Of a stretch of 30,454 bases of DNA, positions 17,731-25,494 are shown one piece after another. Source of the stretch: Dethiosulfatibacter sp. Its GTDB lineage: Bacteria > Bacillota_A > Clostridia > Tissierellales > Dethiosulfatibacteraceae. The stretch's first letter is position 1; every line of letters starts with the position of its first letter. A program made the position numbers and the translations under genes. The stretch is from assembly GCA_019084435.1 (NCBI GenBank), contig JAHRFV010000105.1, positions 1 to 30,454 of the forward strand, read 5' to 3'. The notes below the pieces were generated by a model. That model was not told the origin of the DNA and did no database searches. It worked only from the letters and a program-made list of their open reading frames with translations.

Positions 17731-17835
17731 CATATCTCCTTTTGTTTTCTTATTATCAGTATTGGTATTGCTCTTTAATTGAAACATATTCATTATTTAA
17801 AACAATGTCAATAACGCGAGTATTAAAGATTGCAT

Positions 17836-18411
17836 TTAATGATATGATTTTTCTTCCTTGAGAACAACTGATCTGCCTAAAAAAGCAAAAATAATTAAGA
17901 TGATACCTGTCAGCCATCCACCAAGACTAAAAATAGGAGGACCATACATCGCCAGTCCTGTTCCGATTAGTATTAGAAGCCCAGCCAGGATCCCAAACAT
18001 TTTCATTCCGTATAGACTTATGAAAGGTAAATAATGAGTTCCAACTACAATCATAGCAGCGGGAAAAAACCATATGGGTCTGTAAAGAATAATTGCAACT
18101 ACTAAAAGAAAATTTAGAGGTACAGTAAAAGCTATTTGGGATCCGAGTTCCCATAATCCATTCCCTTTACTCACTTTTGCACTTCTCCCCATCATACGCA
18201 ATGTCAATTGTGTAAGTGGAAATATACTCATACAACCAAAAAACAGAAAAATCATACCATACGTTGGTGTACTGATAGTACTAATGACAGCAGACAGCAA
18301 CCATATCACTCCAGAAACAAGCTGTCCTGCAAATCCACCTAAAAATGCTGACCTCATTTCTCTTTGAGCTTCAGTTAAGAATCCCGTAACACTACTTTCC
18401 TTAATGACCAT
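17836..18411 (-). CDS. Multi-pass membrane protein of unknown function (possibly DUF7010)
   Basis: 191 residues with a strong AAGGAGG site. Five or six hydrophobic segments are visible (about 24-45, 50-70, 92-112, 113-133, 136-155 and 160-180), with a short soluble N-terminus (ESSVTGFLTEAQREMR). The start MRSAFLGGFAGQLVSGVIWLL resembles a family I recall as DUF7010, but this is uncertain. No enzymatic motif is visible. It is the first gene of a minus-strand run, 105 bases upstream of a hydrolase gene. Confidence 0.8.
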   Translation of the reverse strand: MVIKESSVTGFLTEAQREMRSAFLGGFAGQLVSGVIWLLSAVISTISTPTYGMIFLFFGCMSIFPLTQLTLRMMGRSAKVSKGNGLWELGSQIAFTVPLNFLLVVAIILYRPIWFFPAAMIVVGTHYLPFISLYGMKMFGILAGLLILIGTGLAMYGPPIFSLGGWLTGIILIIFAFLGRSVVLKEEKSYH

Positions 18412-18512
18412 TTAAAGCCTCCTTTTATCATAACTTTTTTCTTCTGATTTCCACCATAGTAATACAACCATAGCAGCATTTGTTTTTAAACTCTATTAAG
18501 CTTATGAATTCG

Positions 18513-18965
18513 TTATAACTCAATAGCATAAATACGCGAACTATCTCCCCAAGGATGATAACCTACACCAATATAATCAAATCCATATTTCTCATAATAC
18601 CCGATATGGTCTGTACTTAAGTAAAGGTGAGAGAATCCCCCGATTTTAGCATCATTTTTTGCCTTATCCAGCAAGATAGAACCATAACCATGTCCTCTGA
18701 ATCTTTTCTTAATATATAGAGCACAAACCCAGGGATATAGATCCATTCGACTTATAAAATCATTTGTTATAAGACCAGCACAACCAATTATTTCATTGTT
18801 ATCACATAAAAGATACCATTGTGGCAATGGGCTGTTTGTATCAATACAGTGTTCAATACAGTCTTCATAAACCTTCATGGTCTCTGGTGAAGCCCATTTG
18901 CTCTGAAAGTACTTAATTGCTGTATCCTTAAATTCCGGTAGTTCTCTTATAGATATGATATTCAT
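18513..18965 (-). CDS. GNAT-family N-acetyltransferase
   Basis: 150 residues starting at the ATG with AAGGAG seven bases upstream; a 10-residue longer frame lacks a site. Motif A is ALYIKKRFRGHGYGSILLDKA, and the C-terminal region GYYEKYGFDYIGVG is typical of GNAT strand beta-6/7. It carries only the single catalytic domain. The substrate is unknown. The first repeat copy (18991-19124) starts 25 bases upstream of the start codon, so its promoter must lie within or beyond the repeat, or the gene is read through from 19429. Confidence 0.9.
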   Translation of the reverse strand: MNIISIRELPEFKDTAIKYFQSKWASPETMKVYEDCIEHCIDTNSPLPQWYLLCDNNEIIGCAGLITNDFISRMDLYPWVCALYIKKRFRGHGYGSILLDKAKNDAKIGGFSHLYLSTDHIGYYEKYGFDYIGVGYHPWGDSSRIYAIEL

Positions 18966-18990
18966 TTTGTAACTCCTTACACTTTCTGAT

Positions 18991-19124
18991 ATCAACAGGG
19001 TTCTTGGATTCAGGTGGTGTTTGAAACACCATCTGAATCTTAGAAACCGTTATCCAGGGACTTTGCAATGCTTATCTCCCACTTGTAGAAGTGGGAGATA
19101 AGCACTGTTAGTCATCGGATAAAT
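18991..19124. repeat. Two-hairpin repeat element, copy A
   Basis: 134 bases about 88% identical by eye to 24185-24319. It holds a long imperfect hairpin (19001-19045), a perfect 15-bp hairpin with loop GTAG (19070-19084 with 19089-19103), and a possible closing pair TTATCC (19050-19055) with GGATAA (19117-19122). It lies between a GNAT gene and the DUF2087 gene, two bases after the latter's stop. No transposase is near. It is most likely a small non-autonomous mobile element, possibly descended from an IS200/IS605-type end, which also carries subterminal hairpins. That origin is inference. Confidence 0.8.
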
Positions 19125-19126
19125 TG

Positions 19127-19429
19127 TTATTTGGTGCGAGTTAAAGAATCTTTCACCCAATATTCACTGCCATCATTATTGCGGTCCATAAACCCGTATT
19201 CAATAAGATACCTTCTAGCACTTACGTAGTCATCTACCATACTTACAATGACTTCGTTCACTTCCTTTTCTGTGTATTTTTTGTCGGACTTAAATTTATC
19301 TACTATGTATTGTAAAATTACTAATTTCTTTTTATCCTTACTGGGAAATATGATCACTCTTCCATCCTTGATGTAGTTCTTAAGAATCTTATCCCTATCT
19401 GTCTGACTAATGACGTATTTTTCAACCAC
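19127..19429 (-). CDS. DUF2087 domain protein
   Basis: 100 residues from the GTG at 19427-19429, chosen because GGAGG lies seven bases before it; a GTG at 19462 extends the frame but overlaps its only possible site. The pattern GRVIIFPSKDKKKL, YTEKEVNEVI, then VSARRYLIEYGFMDR and a final SEYW is that of DUF2087, a small winged-helix-like domain often found at the C-terminus of transcription regulators or alone. A DNA-binding role is plausible but unproven. It ends directly against repeat copy A. Confidence 0.8.
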   Translation of the reverse strand: MVEKYVISQTDRDKILKNYIKDGRVIIFPSKDKKKLVILQYIVDKFKSDKKYTEKEVNEVIVSMVDDYVSARRYLIEYGFMDRNNDGSEYWVKDSLTRTK

Positions 19430-19476
19430 CTTGATTACCTCCAGTGAAAAGCTAAATGGCACTCCTTGTCTTCTAC

Positions 19477-19986
19477 TTATTCTTCGATTATTAGATTGAT
19501 ACTTATATTATTTGTTACATTTTTACCATCAACTTTGTAAATTAATATACTATGGATCCAAGTGTCTTCAGGAAAGCCTGCTATTCTTTCTATTGTTCCA
19601 TTTTCATTGATAGTAATGTTTAATTGCTTATCCTTCACACTCATTGATTCTATGTAATAACTGGTTCCCCAATTCACATCTTCCCATTTAGTATGTATAA
19701 ACATTATTTTTTCGTTTTCTAATAAATTGATGCTGCGTATAGACTCCCCTTTAAGATATCTCTCTTTAAAAGCACCCCATTGCTGTTGTGTATCAAAAAT
19801 ATACACTTCGTTAGCATTTAATTCAACTATGTCATTTGGACTAGTATTACCGAAATACGAGATGCTATTGAATACCCGCTCAAATTTTACTTCTTGTTCT
19901 GCATTGCAACCCATCATAAGGGCTACTACTACGACTAAAATCAATGCATTCATACCAATTATTGTAATACTTTTTTTGCATTTCAT
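19477..19986 (-). CDS. Lipoprotein of unknown function (PrcB-like fold possible)
   Basis: 169 residues with CAGGAGGA upstream. A lipoprotein signal ends at LMMGC (Cys27), so the mature protein should be lipid-anchored outside the membrane. The remainder is beta-rich: VYIFDTQQQWGAFKERYL, NEKIMFIHTKW, YYIESMSVKDKQLNI. That order is reminiscent of PrcB-C-like domains, in which a DxxxWxxF segment is followed by strands, but the resemblance is weak. It is 47 bases upstream of the DUF2087 start region on the same strand. No function is assigned. Confidence 0.82.
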   Translation of the reverse strand: MKCKKSITIIGMNALILVVVVALMMGCNAEQEVKFERVFNSISYFGNTSPNDIVELNANEVYIFDTQQQWGAFKERYLKGESIRSINLLENEKIMFIHTKWEDVNWGTSYYIESMSVKDKQLNITINENGTIERIAGFPEDTWIHSILIYKVDGKNVTNNISINLIIEE

Positions 19987-20114
19987 TAAATCCTCCTGTT
20001 TTAGTTTTTTCTTAAAATCATATTTTCATGATTATTGTATCCTAACAAACACTCTGTAACATATAGTGCCCTCCATAGGGATTACATCAATAATTCCATA
20101 TATCACAAAAAAAA

Positions 20115-20843
20115 TTATTCAACTCTCATCAATAATTTATCATATATTTCATCTATATCTGACAAGTTAAAAATGACCGTGCGTCCGTTACTCTGCATTA
20201 ATATGAAGGGCGGTTTTTTTGTGTCTACAAATAATTTGACTGATCCGAATTCAGTTGTCCTGAAATGTCCCTTTAAGTTCGAACCTAGTGCTGAACCATT
20301 GGTTCTCATCTCAATAGTAGGCAATTCTTCCATCAACTTGACAGTTTCAATAGACTCCCAGTTATAGATATCACCATACATACCATGAATTTGTAACCCT
20401 TCTTCAAGAAATGTCACCTTTGTTTCCTGAGATGAGAAAAACATGAGAAAAGCAACAAAGATTAGCGTAATAACTACAGTACCAACAGGTAAAGCAAATT
20501 GCTTCCATGCTCCCTCTATCAACTTTCCGCTCTTATCATAAATATTTCCATCATACTTCTGAGCCCGAATCAAAAGATAGACTGTTGAAATTCCAAATAT
20601 TACAATTACTGGGGTCAAAACTGGTCTTAGACCAAAAGCATGTAATATACCCATTATAATCAAAACACCGCCATTGACATAGGAATACACCCCCATCAGA
20701 CGACCAAGGCCTTCAGTGTCGACATTTGCCTTTTTCTCTTTCGACATGGTGTTATAGCCTGCTATAAGAAAATACCATTTAAACACATGAACAGCCAATC
20801 CAATTGCGATAAAGAATGCACCTATTATTAGATAAAACCACAT
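20115..20843 (-). CDS. DUF3784 membrane domain plus PH-like domain protein
   Basis: 242 residues with GGAGG before the ATG. The N-terminal ~100 residues match DUF3784: two or three helices with the loop FLIAGYNTMSKEKKANVD followed by LGRLMG. After another helix (about 128-150) comes a soluble beta-rich region (about 155-240) with VTFLEEGLQIHG, IYNWESIETVKL and IFNLSDIDEIYDKL. This fits a bacterial PH-like domain, in which a short turn with ISW/YNWESI is common. Its cellular role is unknown; it is perhaps a small integral membrane sensor. It is 17 bases downstream of the DUF3788 gene. Confidence 0.82.
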   Translation of the reverse strand: MWFYLIIGAFFIAIGLAVHVFKWYFLIAGYNTMSKEKKANVDTEGLGRLMGVYSYVNGGVLIIMGILHAFGLRPVLTPVIVIFGISTVYLLIRAQKYDGNIYDKSGKLIEGAWKQFALPVGTVVITLIFVAFLMFFSSQETKVTFLEEGLQIHGMYGDIYNWESIETVKLMEELPTIEMRTNGSALGSNLKGHFRTTEFGSVKLFVDTKKPPFILMQSNGRTVIFNLSDIDEIYDKLLMRVE

Positions 20844-20860
20844 GATTAACCTCCGGAAAT

Positions 20861-21310
20861 CTAAATTATGCTATTTTTCGGTCTGACCCTAATCGCCAGT
20901 AAATGCTTTATATCATTCAAGACAGCTTTATCGTTAACCTCAATCATCAACCATCTTCCCATGGCAGAATAAGCCGTCCTGCCATAGAGTTCTTTTACAT
21001 AAATTGTAAACAATTCTGCTTCCATACCTATACTCACTTCTTTTTCCTCTTTTGATCCTACAACCACCAAAGCTATGAAATAACCCGCCATTGGATAAAG
21101 GGTACAAAGTGACTTGCCGCTTTTCTTGTACTTAACATTCCATCCCGGTTGTGCGGAGCATGTGCTGTAGTCGATTTGAGGTTTGACCCGGTATGTCTCT
21201 TCAATATAGGATGTCAGTGCATCCCAATTAGTTTTTGCTTTCCCTAGATACTCTCTGATATCTTCATTAGTAGGAATATGGTCCATATCAAACATTTCAT
21301 TCCAATTCAT
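20861..21310 (-). CDS. DUF3788 family protein
   Basis: 149 residues. The ATG at 21308-21310 has GGAGGG five bases upstream; a nine-residue longer frame starts without a site. The WNVKYKKSGKSLCTLYP segment, the FIALVVVG strand, and GRWLMIEVNDKAVLNDIKHLLAIR at the end are the DUF3788 pattern, a small cytoplasmic domain of unknown function common in Clostridia. It is probably in one transcript with the DUF3784-PH gene. Confidence 0.85.
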   Translation of the reverse strand: MNWNEMFDMDHIPTNEDIREYLGKAKTNWDALTSYIEETYRVKPQIDYSTCSAQPGWNVKYKKSGKSLCTLYPMAGYFIALVVVGSKEEKEVSIGMEAELFTIYVKELYGRTAYSAMGRWLMIEVNDKAVLNDIKHLLAIRVRPKNSII

Positions 21311-21356
21311 AACACCCTCCATTTTTAGGATATCCAAGTTCCCTAATACTTCTCGC

Positions 21357-21770
21357 CTAATTTTCGTTTTTAATATACATCATTAAAAAACTATCAAAAT
21401 AGGAAAGGTTAACGCTAGTATCATCGTTTGCTAATAGTATGCCTACAGATATATATTCGTTGTTGATTTCTTCTGATACCTCTTCTACTATTATAAATCC
21501 GGTTTTTTTCATCTTTTGAATATACTGTTCTGATTCATCTTGTGAAATATTAGATAACTCAAGGTAAAAAAACTCTTGTTCTGGATCAATCCAACCGCGC
21601 AGAAATTCTCCCCATTCAGATTCGGGTATATTTGCTGTATATTCGTTTTGTGACCATTCACCTGCATCTAAAATAATAAGGTTCTCATGCAAAGGGTTTT
21701 CTGTATTGTTACCACACGCTGTCAGAAAAGTTAAAATCATAATAGCAAGAAACATAAGTGCTTTTTTCAT
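21357..21770 (-). CDS. Small lipoprotein, unknown function
   Basis: 137 residues with CAGGAGAG upstream. A short signal peptide ends in the lipobox LTAC (Cys19). The mature part is acidic, with WGEFLRGWIDP, SQDESEQYIQKMKKTGF and a final SLMMYIK-like strand. No family is recognised. It is 46 bases upstream of the DUF3788 gene, so it may begin the same transcript. Confidence 0.85.
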   Translation of the reverse strand: MKKALMFLAIMILTFLTACGNNTENPLHENLIILDAGEWSQNEYTANIPESEWGEFLRGWIDPEQEFFYLELSNISQDESEQYIQKMKKTGFIIVEEVSEEINNEYISVGILLANDDTSVNLSYFDSFLMMYIKNEN

Positions 21771-21878
21771 ATCACTCTCCTGTTATCTATTTTTTCGCGG
21801 TCAAGAAGTTAAACGTCTTTTCAATTGGACTGGAAAAATGTTGTTTTGTTCCCATTGGTTAGGACTTTCATTATATTA

Positions 21879-22316
21879 TTATGAAATCTCTTTATACATA
21901 AACAGCACGTGTTCTGCATCTGAGAAATCATTTTTTCTATAGAACTTAGGTGCTGGTGTGAAACGGTTTGTTGACAATGTCAAACCTGCTAAGTCATGCT
22001 CTTTAGCATATTTTTCTACAACAGTAAGAAGCTCTGTCCCATATCCCTGTCTTTGAAGTTCAGGAGATATAAACATCTCATCGACGAAAACCTCAGTGTT
22101 ATTCCACCAGATCTTCTCATGACAAAATATAGCGCCTTTAATTACCCCATCTATCCATAACGTATATCCAACAAATTTTTTGCTGTCATAATAATCATGC
22201 AAGTAACTTATAGCTGTTTCCAATGTCCAACTACACTGCCAATGCTCATTGTTATATACTGACATCATAATTTCTGCACATTCTCTCAAATCACTTGCCT
22301 CAAAGTTCTTTATCAT
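21879..22316 (-). CDS. GNAT-family N-acetyltransferase
   Basis: 145 residues. Motif A is EMFISPELQRQGYGTELL, followed by LAGLTLSTNRF and PAPKFYRKNDF, the FYxKxGF-like segment near the C-terminus. It has one catalytic domain with an N-terminal helical start and is complete in length for the family. The ribosome binding site is weak (AAAGGTGAG, about ten bases before the ATG). The substrate is unknown. It has no close operon partner: the next gene downstream starts 108 bases away. Confidence 0.9.
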   Translation of the reverse strand: MIKNFEASDLRECAEIMMSVYNNEHWQCSWTLETAISYLHDYYDSKKFVGYTLWIDGVIKGAIFCHEKIWWNNTEVFVDEMFISPELQRQGYGTELLTVVEKYAKEHDLAGLTLSTNRFTPAPKFYRKNDFSDAEHVLFMYKEIS

Positions 22317-22411
22317 TATGTGTACTCACCTTTTTTTAGATTTACTATAAAACAACCCATTATCACCTTTTCTTAGACAACAATTTATCCAAATATATCG
22401 ATTTGAACTGT

Positions 22412-22566
22412 TTACTCGCCATCATCTGTTACCCATTTAGCCTCAGTTTCTGTATATAGAACCTGTAAGATTTTATACAGGCTTTCAGATGGCGGATCCC
22501 CTTGCGTAAACCAATTGATTCTATCTTCTAAATTCTTAAGGCATCTTTGCTTGTAATATGTCCCAT
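22412..22566 (-). pseudogene. Remnant of a 4Fe-4S-binding protein gene (N-terminal part only)
   Basis: An AAGGTG site precedes an ATG that reads MGHITSKDAL and then meets a stop after two more codons. Moving one base lets the sequence continue as LKNLEDRINWFTQG, PPSESLYKILQVLYTETEAKW and then a stop at 22412-22414. The joined product resembles the N-terminus of cytoplasmic ferredoxin-type proteins that begin MGHxxxKD and have LYxILxxLYxxxEA before the cysteine clusters. The cysteine-bearing part is absent, so the gene is both frameshifted and truncated. The family call is from memory, with medium confidence. Confidence 0.5.
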
Positions 22567-22631
22567 GAATTCACCTTCTTAATATACATTACAATGGATT
22601 AGTTGTTTTCACATAGAGTGGCAGATCAAAG

Positions 22632-23696
22632 TTAGATCCTCGTCCACCTAGATTCCATAATGGGTGGAGCACCTTTATTAAGCTTGATTTTAGCTGTCCA
22701 CAGGTACGTTTTTGGCCACTGGCGGAAGATCTTGATGAAGCTAAACAGGAACCTCAAGAAATGAGTCTTGGGACGTGGCTCCCACCCACCGTTAGGGTTT
22801 AGGGTTACTTCAACCTCTTCTCCACTGCGACTAACCTCATAAGTACCTCTCACCACTCCTGCTGACTCATCCGAACCAAGGACAAATTCGCCGCTAAAGG
22901 AGGTATTATCCGCGATGTGGGTGATTTCCGGGAAAGGTGGGCTAAACTCTGCTGAAAAACTATGTCTTTTACGATTTGTACTAATGCGGGCAAAGGCTGG
23001 ACAGTTCTGATGATCTACAAGCTCATAAAGAGTGTTATTGGGCCCGTTAAGCTTGTTTCCTTCACCTATCAATAACTCAAGAGCATGTGATGACTGTGCC
23101 GGGCACCAGTCTACTAGAAATGTATCATCACTGTATCGCATGAAGTATACGCGAGATCCATTCAGCGGGAATGGAAAAGTATCTGCTTTATGATTGCGAC
23201 CGTTAATGCTAATGGTTACGTCAGTATTTGCCCGACGGACAAAATCGAACTTAAACATCAAATAGAATGGTAAATATGAGGGATTAGCCGAGGAGCTTCC
23301 CACAGGCGCTAATAGCGAAAAAGGCTTGGTTGGCTTAAGGCTTTTTTCCACAATTTCAACTTCTATTTTGCGGCCAACTTTGTCCTCAAAAGCGAAAGCC
23401 ACATCAATACCACTTTTGGTCACCCTAAATCGGGCATTTGTCAAAGGAATTATAATGGTATCAGCTAGTCCCTTTGCTGCTACGTCTAGTCTTTCCTCTA
23501 TTGTCAGATCAGGTTGCTGGTACACATCGATATAGCCGTCCTTGCGCCAGGCTATAATTCTTAAGCCCGTACCGTAGGAGGCATCGTCAAACCACTGCGG
23601 CTCAAATCCAATGTAGATTTCGTCCGGATCCTTCTGAAAATTGATGAGGAACAATCGCTCCATGGGACTTATGTTGAGAGTAAAAGGTGAATACAT
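22632..23696 (-). CDS. Unrecognised 354-residue protein
   Basis: 354 residues with CAGGAGG upstream. No signal peptide or membrane helix is seen. The sequence is rich in beta-strands: YIGFEPQWFDDASYGTGLRI, GYIDVYQQP, IAFAFED-like segments, AFARISTNRKRHSFSAEF, and GTYEVSRSGEEVEVTLNPNGGW. Scattered Trp and Pro are common. A lipocalin/CrtC-AttH-type beta barrel is a possible fold, but no signature confirms it. The base composition looks noticeably more GC-rich than that of its neighbours, suggesting a separate origin. It stands alone, between the Fe-S remnant and the interrupted DUF2809 gene. Confidence 0.75.
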   Translation of the reverse strand: MYSPFTLNISPMERLFLINFQKDPDEIYIGFEPQWFDDASYGTGLRIIAWRKDGYIDVYQQPDLTIEERLDVAAKGLADTIIIPLTNARFRVTKSGIDVAFAFEDKVGRKIEVEIVEKSLKPTKPFSLLAPVGSSSANPSYLPFYLMFKFDFVRRANTDVTISINGRNHKADTFPFPLNGSRVYFMRYSDDTFLVDWCPAQSSHALELLIGEGNKLNGPNNTLYELVDHQNCPAFARISTNRKRHSFSAEFSPPFPEITHIADNTSFSGEFVLGSDESAGVVRGTYEVSRSGEEVEVTLNPNGGWEPRPKTHFLRFLFSFIKIFRQWPKTYLWTAKIKLNKGAPPIMESRWTRI

Positions 23697-23794
23697 TTGT
23701 AAACCTCCTGATGTTTGATTAGTCTTCTATTAGAAAAGTGTATATTCCCATTCATTAAGATTTTCCCTTGTCGTCATTTATGATAAAGCACACA

Positions 23795-24343
23795 TTACGC
23801 TGCGTCGCTTCGCTGTCGGTTATAATGCTTACTACTCCACAGAAACTTCTCAATTAATACACCGATTAGAATACCAATAGTATAACATATCAAATCACTC
23901 CATAAAAACCCATAGCCAAGAACGAGACCACCTATTAGTGTTCTTCGTATTGCATCTATCCATTGGGCATGATATAGCTGACTTGTTTCTATTATGAATG
24001 TAAACAGAATTGAAATAACTGCCACGCGCCTCGTTTTCATTACTGTAAATAGAAATCCTATCATAAGAAAAATCATGAGTCCCCATAGTGTATCCCCTGC
24101 ATAAGTTCCTATCCAGTTTGGCAAGCTACCTGAAAACCTTCTAGAGCATAGACCCAAAACTATAGTAAGTACAATCAAAACACCATCAACAGGGTTCTTG
24201 GGTTCAGGTGGAGTTTGAGACGCCATCTGAACCTTAGAAACCGTTATCCAGGGACGCTACAGTGCTTATCTCCCACTTATCGAAGTGGGGGTCTTAGCAC
24301 TGTCAGTCATCGGATAAATAACTCTGCTGCGCTTAATACTCAT
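23795..24343 (-). pseudogene. DUF2809 membrane protein gene interrupted by repeat copy B
   Basis: The 3' part encodes a DUF2809-type small membrane protein: LIVLTIVLGLCSRRF, GTYAGDTLWGLM and ETSQLYHAQWID, with four helices. Its apparent ATG (24224-24226) lies inside the repeat. Beyond the repeat, a GGAGGG precedes an ATG at 24341-24343 that reads MSIKRSRV in the same frame; this is the expected basic start of such proteins. Removing the 135-base repeat joins MSIKRSRV to GVLIVLTIVLGL in frame. With the repeat present, the frame stops at TAA 24266-24268. A short product from the internal ATG, with only a weak AAGG site, cannot be excluded. Confidence 0.75.
24185..24319. repeat. Two-hairpin repeat element, copy B (inserted in DUF2809 gene)
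   Basis: 135 bases, a second copy of 18991-19124. The first hairpin (24195-24239) keeps its stem. An A-T pair of copy A (19008 with 19038) is a G-C pair here, a compensating change. The second hairpin keeps AGTGC / GCACT ends where copy A has a mismatch, but its 3' arm has diverged. TTATCC and GGATAA are both conserved. The copy lies inside a coding sequence, so it arrived by insertion. Confidence 0.8.
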
Positions 24344-24389
24344 AAGCCCTCCAATTGCTTAAATCCCTTTAGACTGTCAAGTGCATTAC

Positions 24390-24869
24390 TTATGATAAGA
24401 ACGATTTAAACAAAACTCCATTATCTCCTCGAAAAAGCTCAACAAAGCAATTATTGGAGTTGTTGTCATCAAAATATATTTTTGCGTATAAATTATCAAT
24501 TCTATCAAATGGCGATAAAAGATGATATCCGCTCTTAACTATGCAATCGCCCTTTTCAGTTTTGTAGACACATTCAACTTGCGCGGTTACATAACTTCCA
24601 ATCCTAACCCAATGCGCAGGAATTATGCTTACCACAGAGCCGTCATAACAAAGGCCCTCTCTCTTCAAGATTTCAAGCTTTCGTTGATTAGAAGCTCCTT
24701 TGATTTTCAGTCCAATCCCCATTATCATCCAAAAAATACCATTAATCAGAAATGCCCAATTTCCATCTTGAACGAAGAATATCACCACCCCTACTAAAGA
24801 GAATGGAATGCCAAATCCCAGTAGCATAAACTTAGACAGTCCATACCATGGAGTTGCTACTGTTCTCAT
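24390..24869 (-). CDS. Small two-helix membrane protein, unknown function
   Basis: 159 residues. The ATG at 24867-24869 has GGAGG seven bases upstream; a TTG directly before it is less likely. Two helices (about 15-35 and 38-56) are followed by a soluble beta-rich part with LCYDGSVVSII, SYVTAQVECVYKTEKGD and ending NCFVELFRGDNGVLF. The layout recalls DUF3592-like proteins (helices plus a Y-x-G-x-V strand), without firm support. Likely regulation or partners are not visible. Confidence 0.78.
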   Translation of the reverse strand: MRTVATPWYGLSKFMLLGFGIPFSLVGVVIFFVQDGNWAFLINGIFWMIMGIGLKIKGASNQRKLEILKREGLCYDGSVVSIIPAHWVRIGSYVTAQVECVYKTEKGDCIVKSGYHLLSPFDRIDNLYAKIYFDDNNSNNCFVELFRGDNGVLFKSFLS

Positions 24870-24911
24870 CAATCTACCTCCAAATGCTATTTTCCTTGAT
24901 TTGCTTTCTCT

Positions 24912-25493
24912 TTATTTAAATAGAAACCATGCACTAATAAGGCCAGTATAATAAATTAAGTAAAATATTGTTGTTTTATATGGAGATATTTCCCATTGTC
25001 CTGTAAAATCTCCCCCCGTTAATTCTTTTGTTTTTATATAAGAAAACAACTCTGTTAACAAGTAAATAGCAGCCAATATGAGAGACATCCTTATTATTTC
25101 GATTGCCATCTGTTGAAAGACTTTTACACGACTTAACAATGATATTACAGCAATACTAACTACTATAAAAAATTCAAAAACATGACCTCCTGCAACAAAC
25201 CAATACATCTTTTTTTCACAAGGAATGTAATATTCTAAAATCTCAACATACTTTTCCATCTGTTTTGGGTTTTGGGAAGGCATAATTTTCTGGTTGTTAT
25301 CGTCTAAAAGGGCTAGATGGGGAGTGATAGAAAACACTATTGCATGTATGAAATTCTTTTTCTTTTCTCTATTTATGAATCCTATTGCCATTTTACTTTT
25401 GGGAATTCCAAGTATATACCCTGCTAACATATGTCCCAACTCGTGAATCACTATTATCCCAGCGAGTATTGTTAAACTTATAATTGCGTTCAT
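24912..25493 (-). CDS. Minimal M50-type (site-2-protease-like) membrane metalloprotease
   Basis: 193 residues. The zinc motif HELGH sits at 17-21 in the first hydrophobic segment (IVIHELGHMLAGYILGIP), as in M50/site-2 proteases. A late GGDFTG (about 160-165) may supply the third ligand (D162) where the family has LDGG. A short loop and three further helices lie between. No PDZ or CBS domain is present, so this is a stripped-down member. It could cleave a membrane-bound regulator or just be a membrane-bound peptidase. It follows the upstream small membrane protein with a one-base gap (TAA A ATG), implying translational coupling. Confidence 0.82.
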   Translation of the reverse strand: MNAIISLTILAGIIVIHELGHMLAGYILGIPKSKMAIGFINREKKKNFIHAIVFSITPHLALLDDNNQKIMPSQNPKQMEKYVEILEYYIPCEKKMYWFVAGGHVFEFFIVVSIAVISLLSRVKVFQQMAIEIIRMSLILAAIYLLTELFSYIKTKELTGGDFTGQWEISPYKTTIFYLIYYTGLISAWFLFK

Positions 25494-25494
25494 T

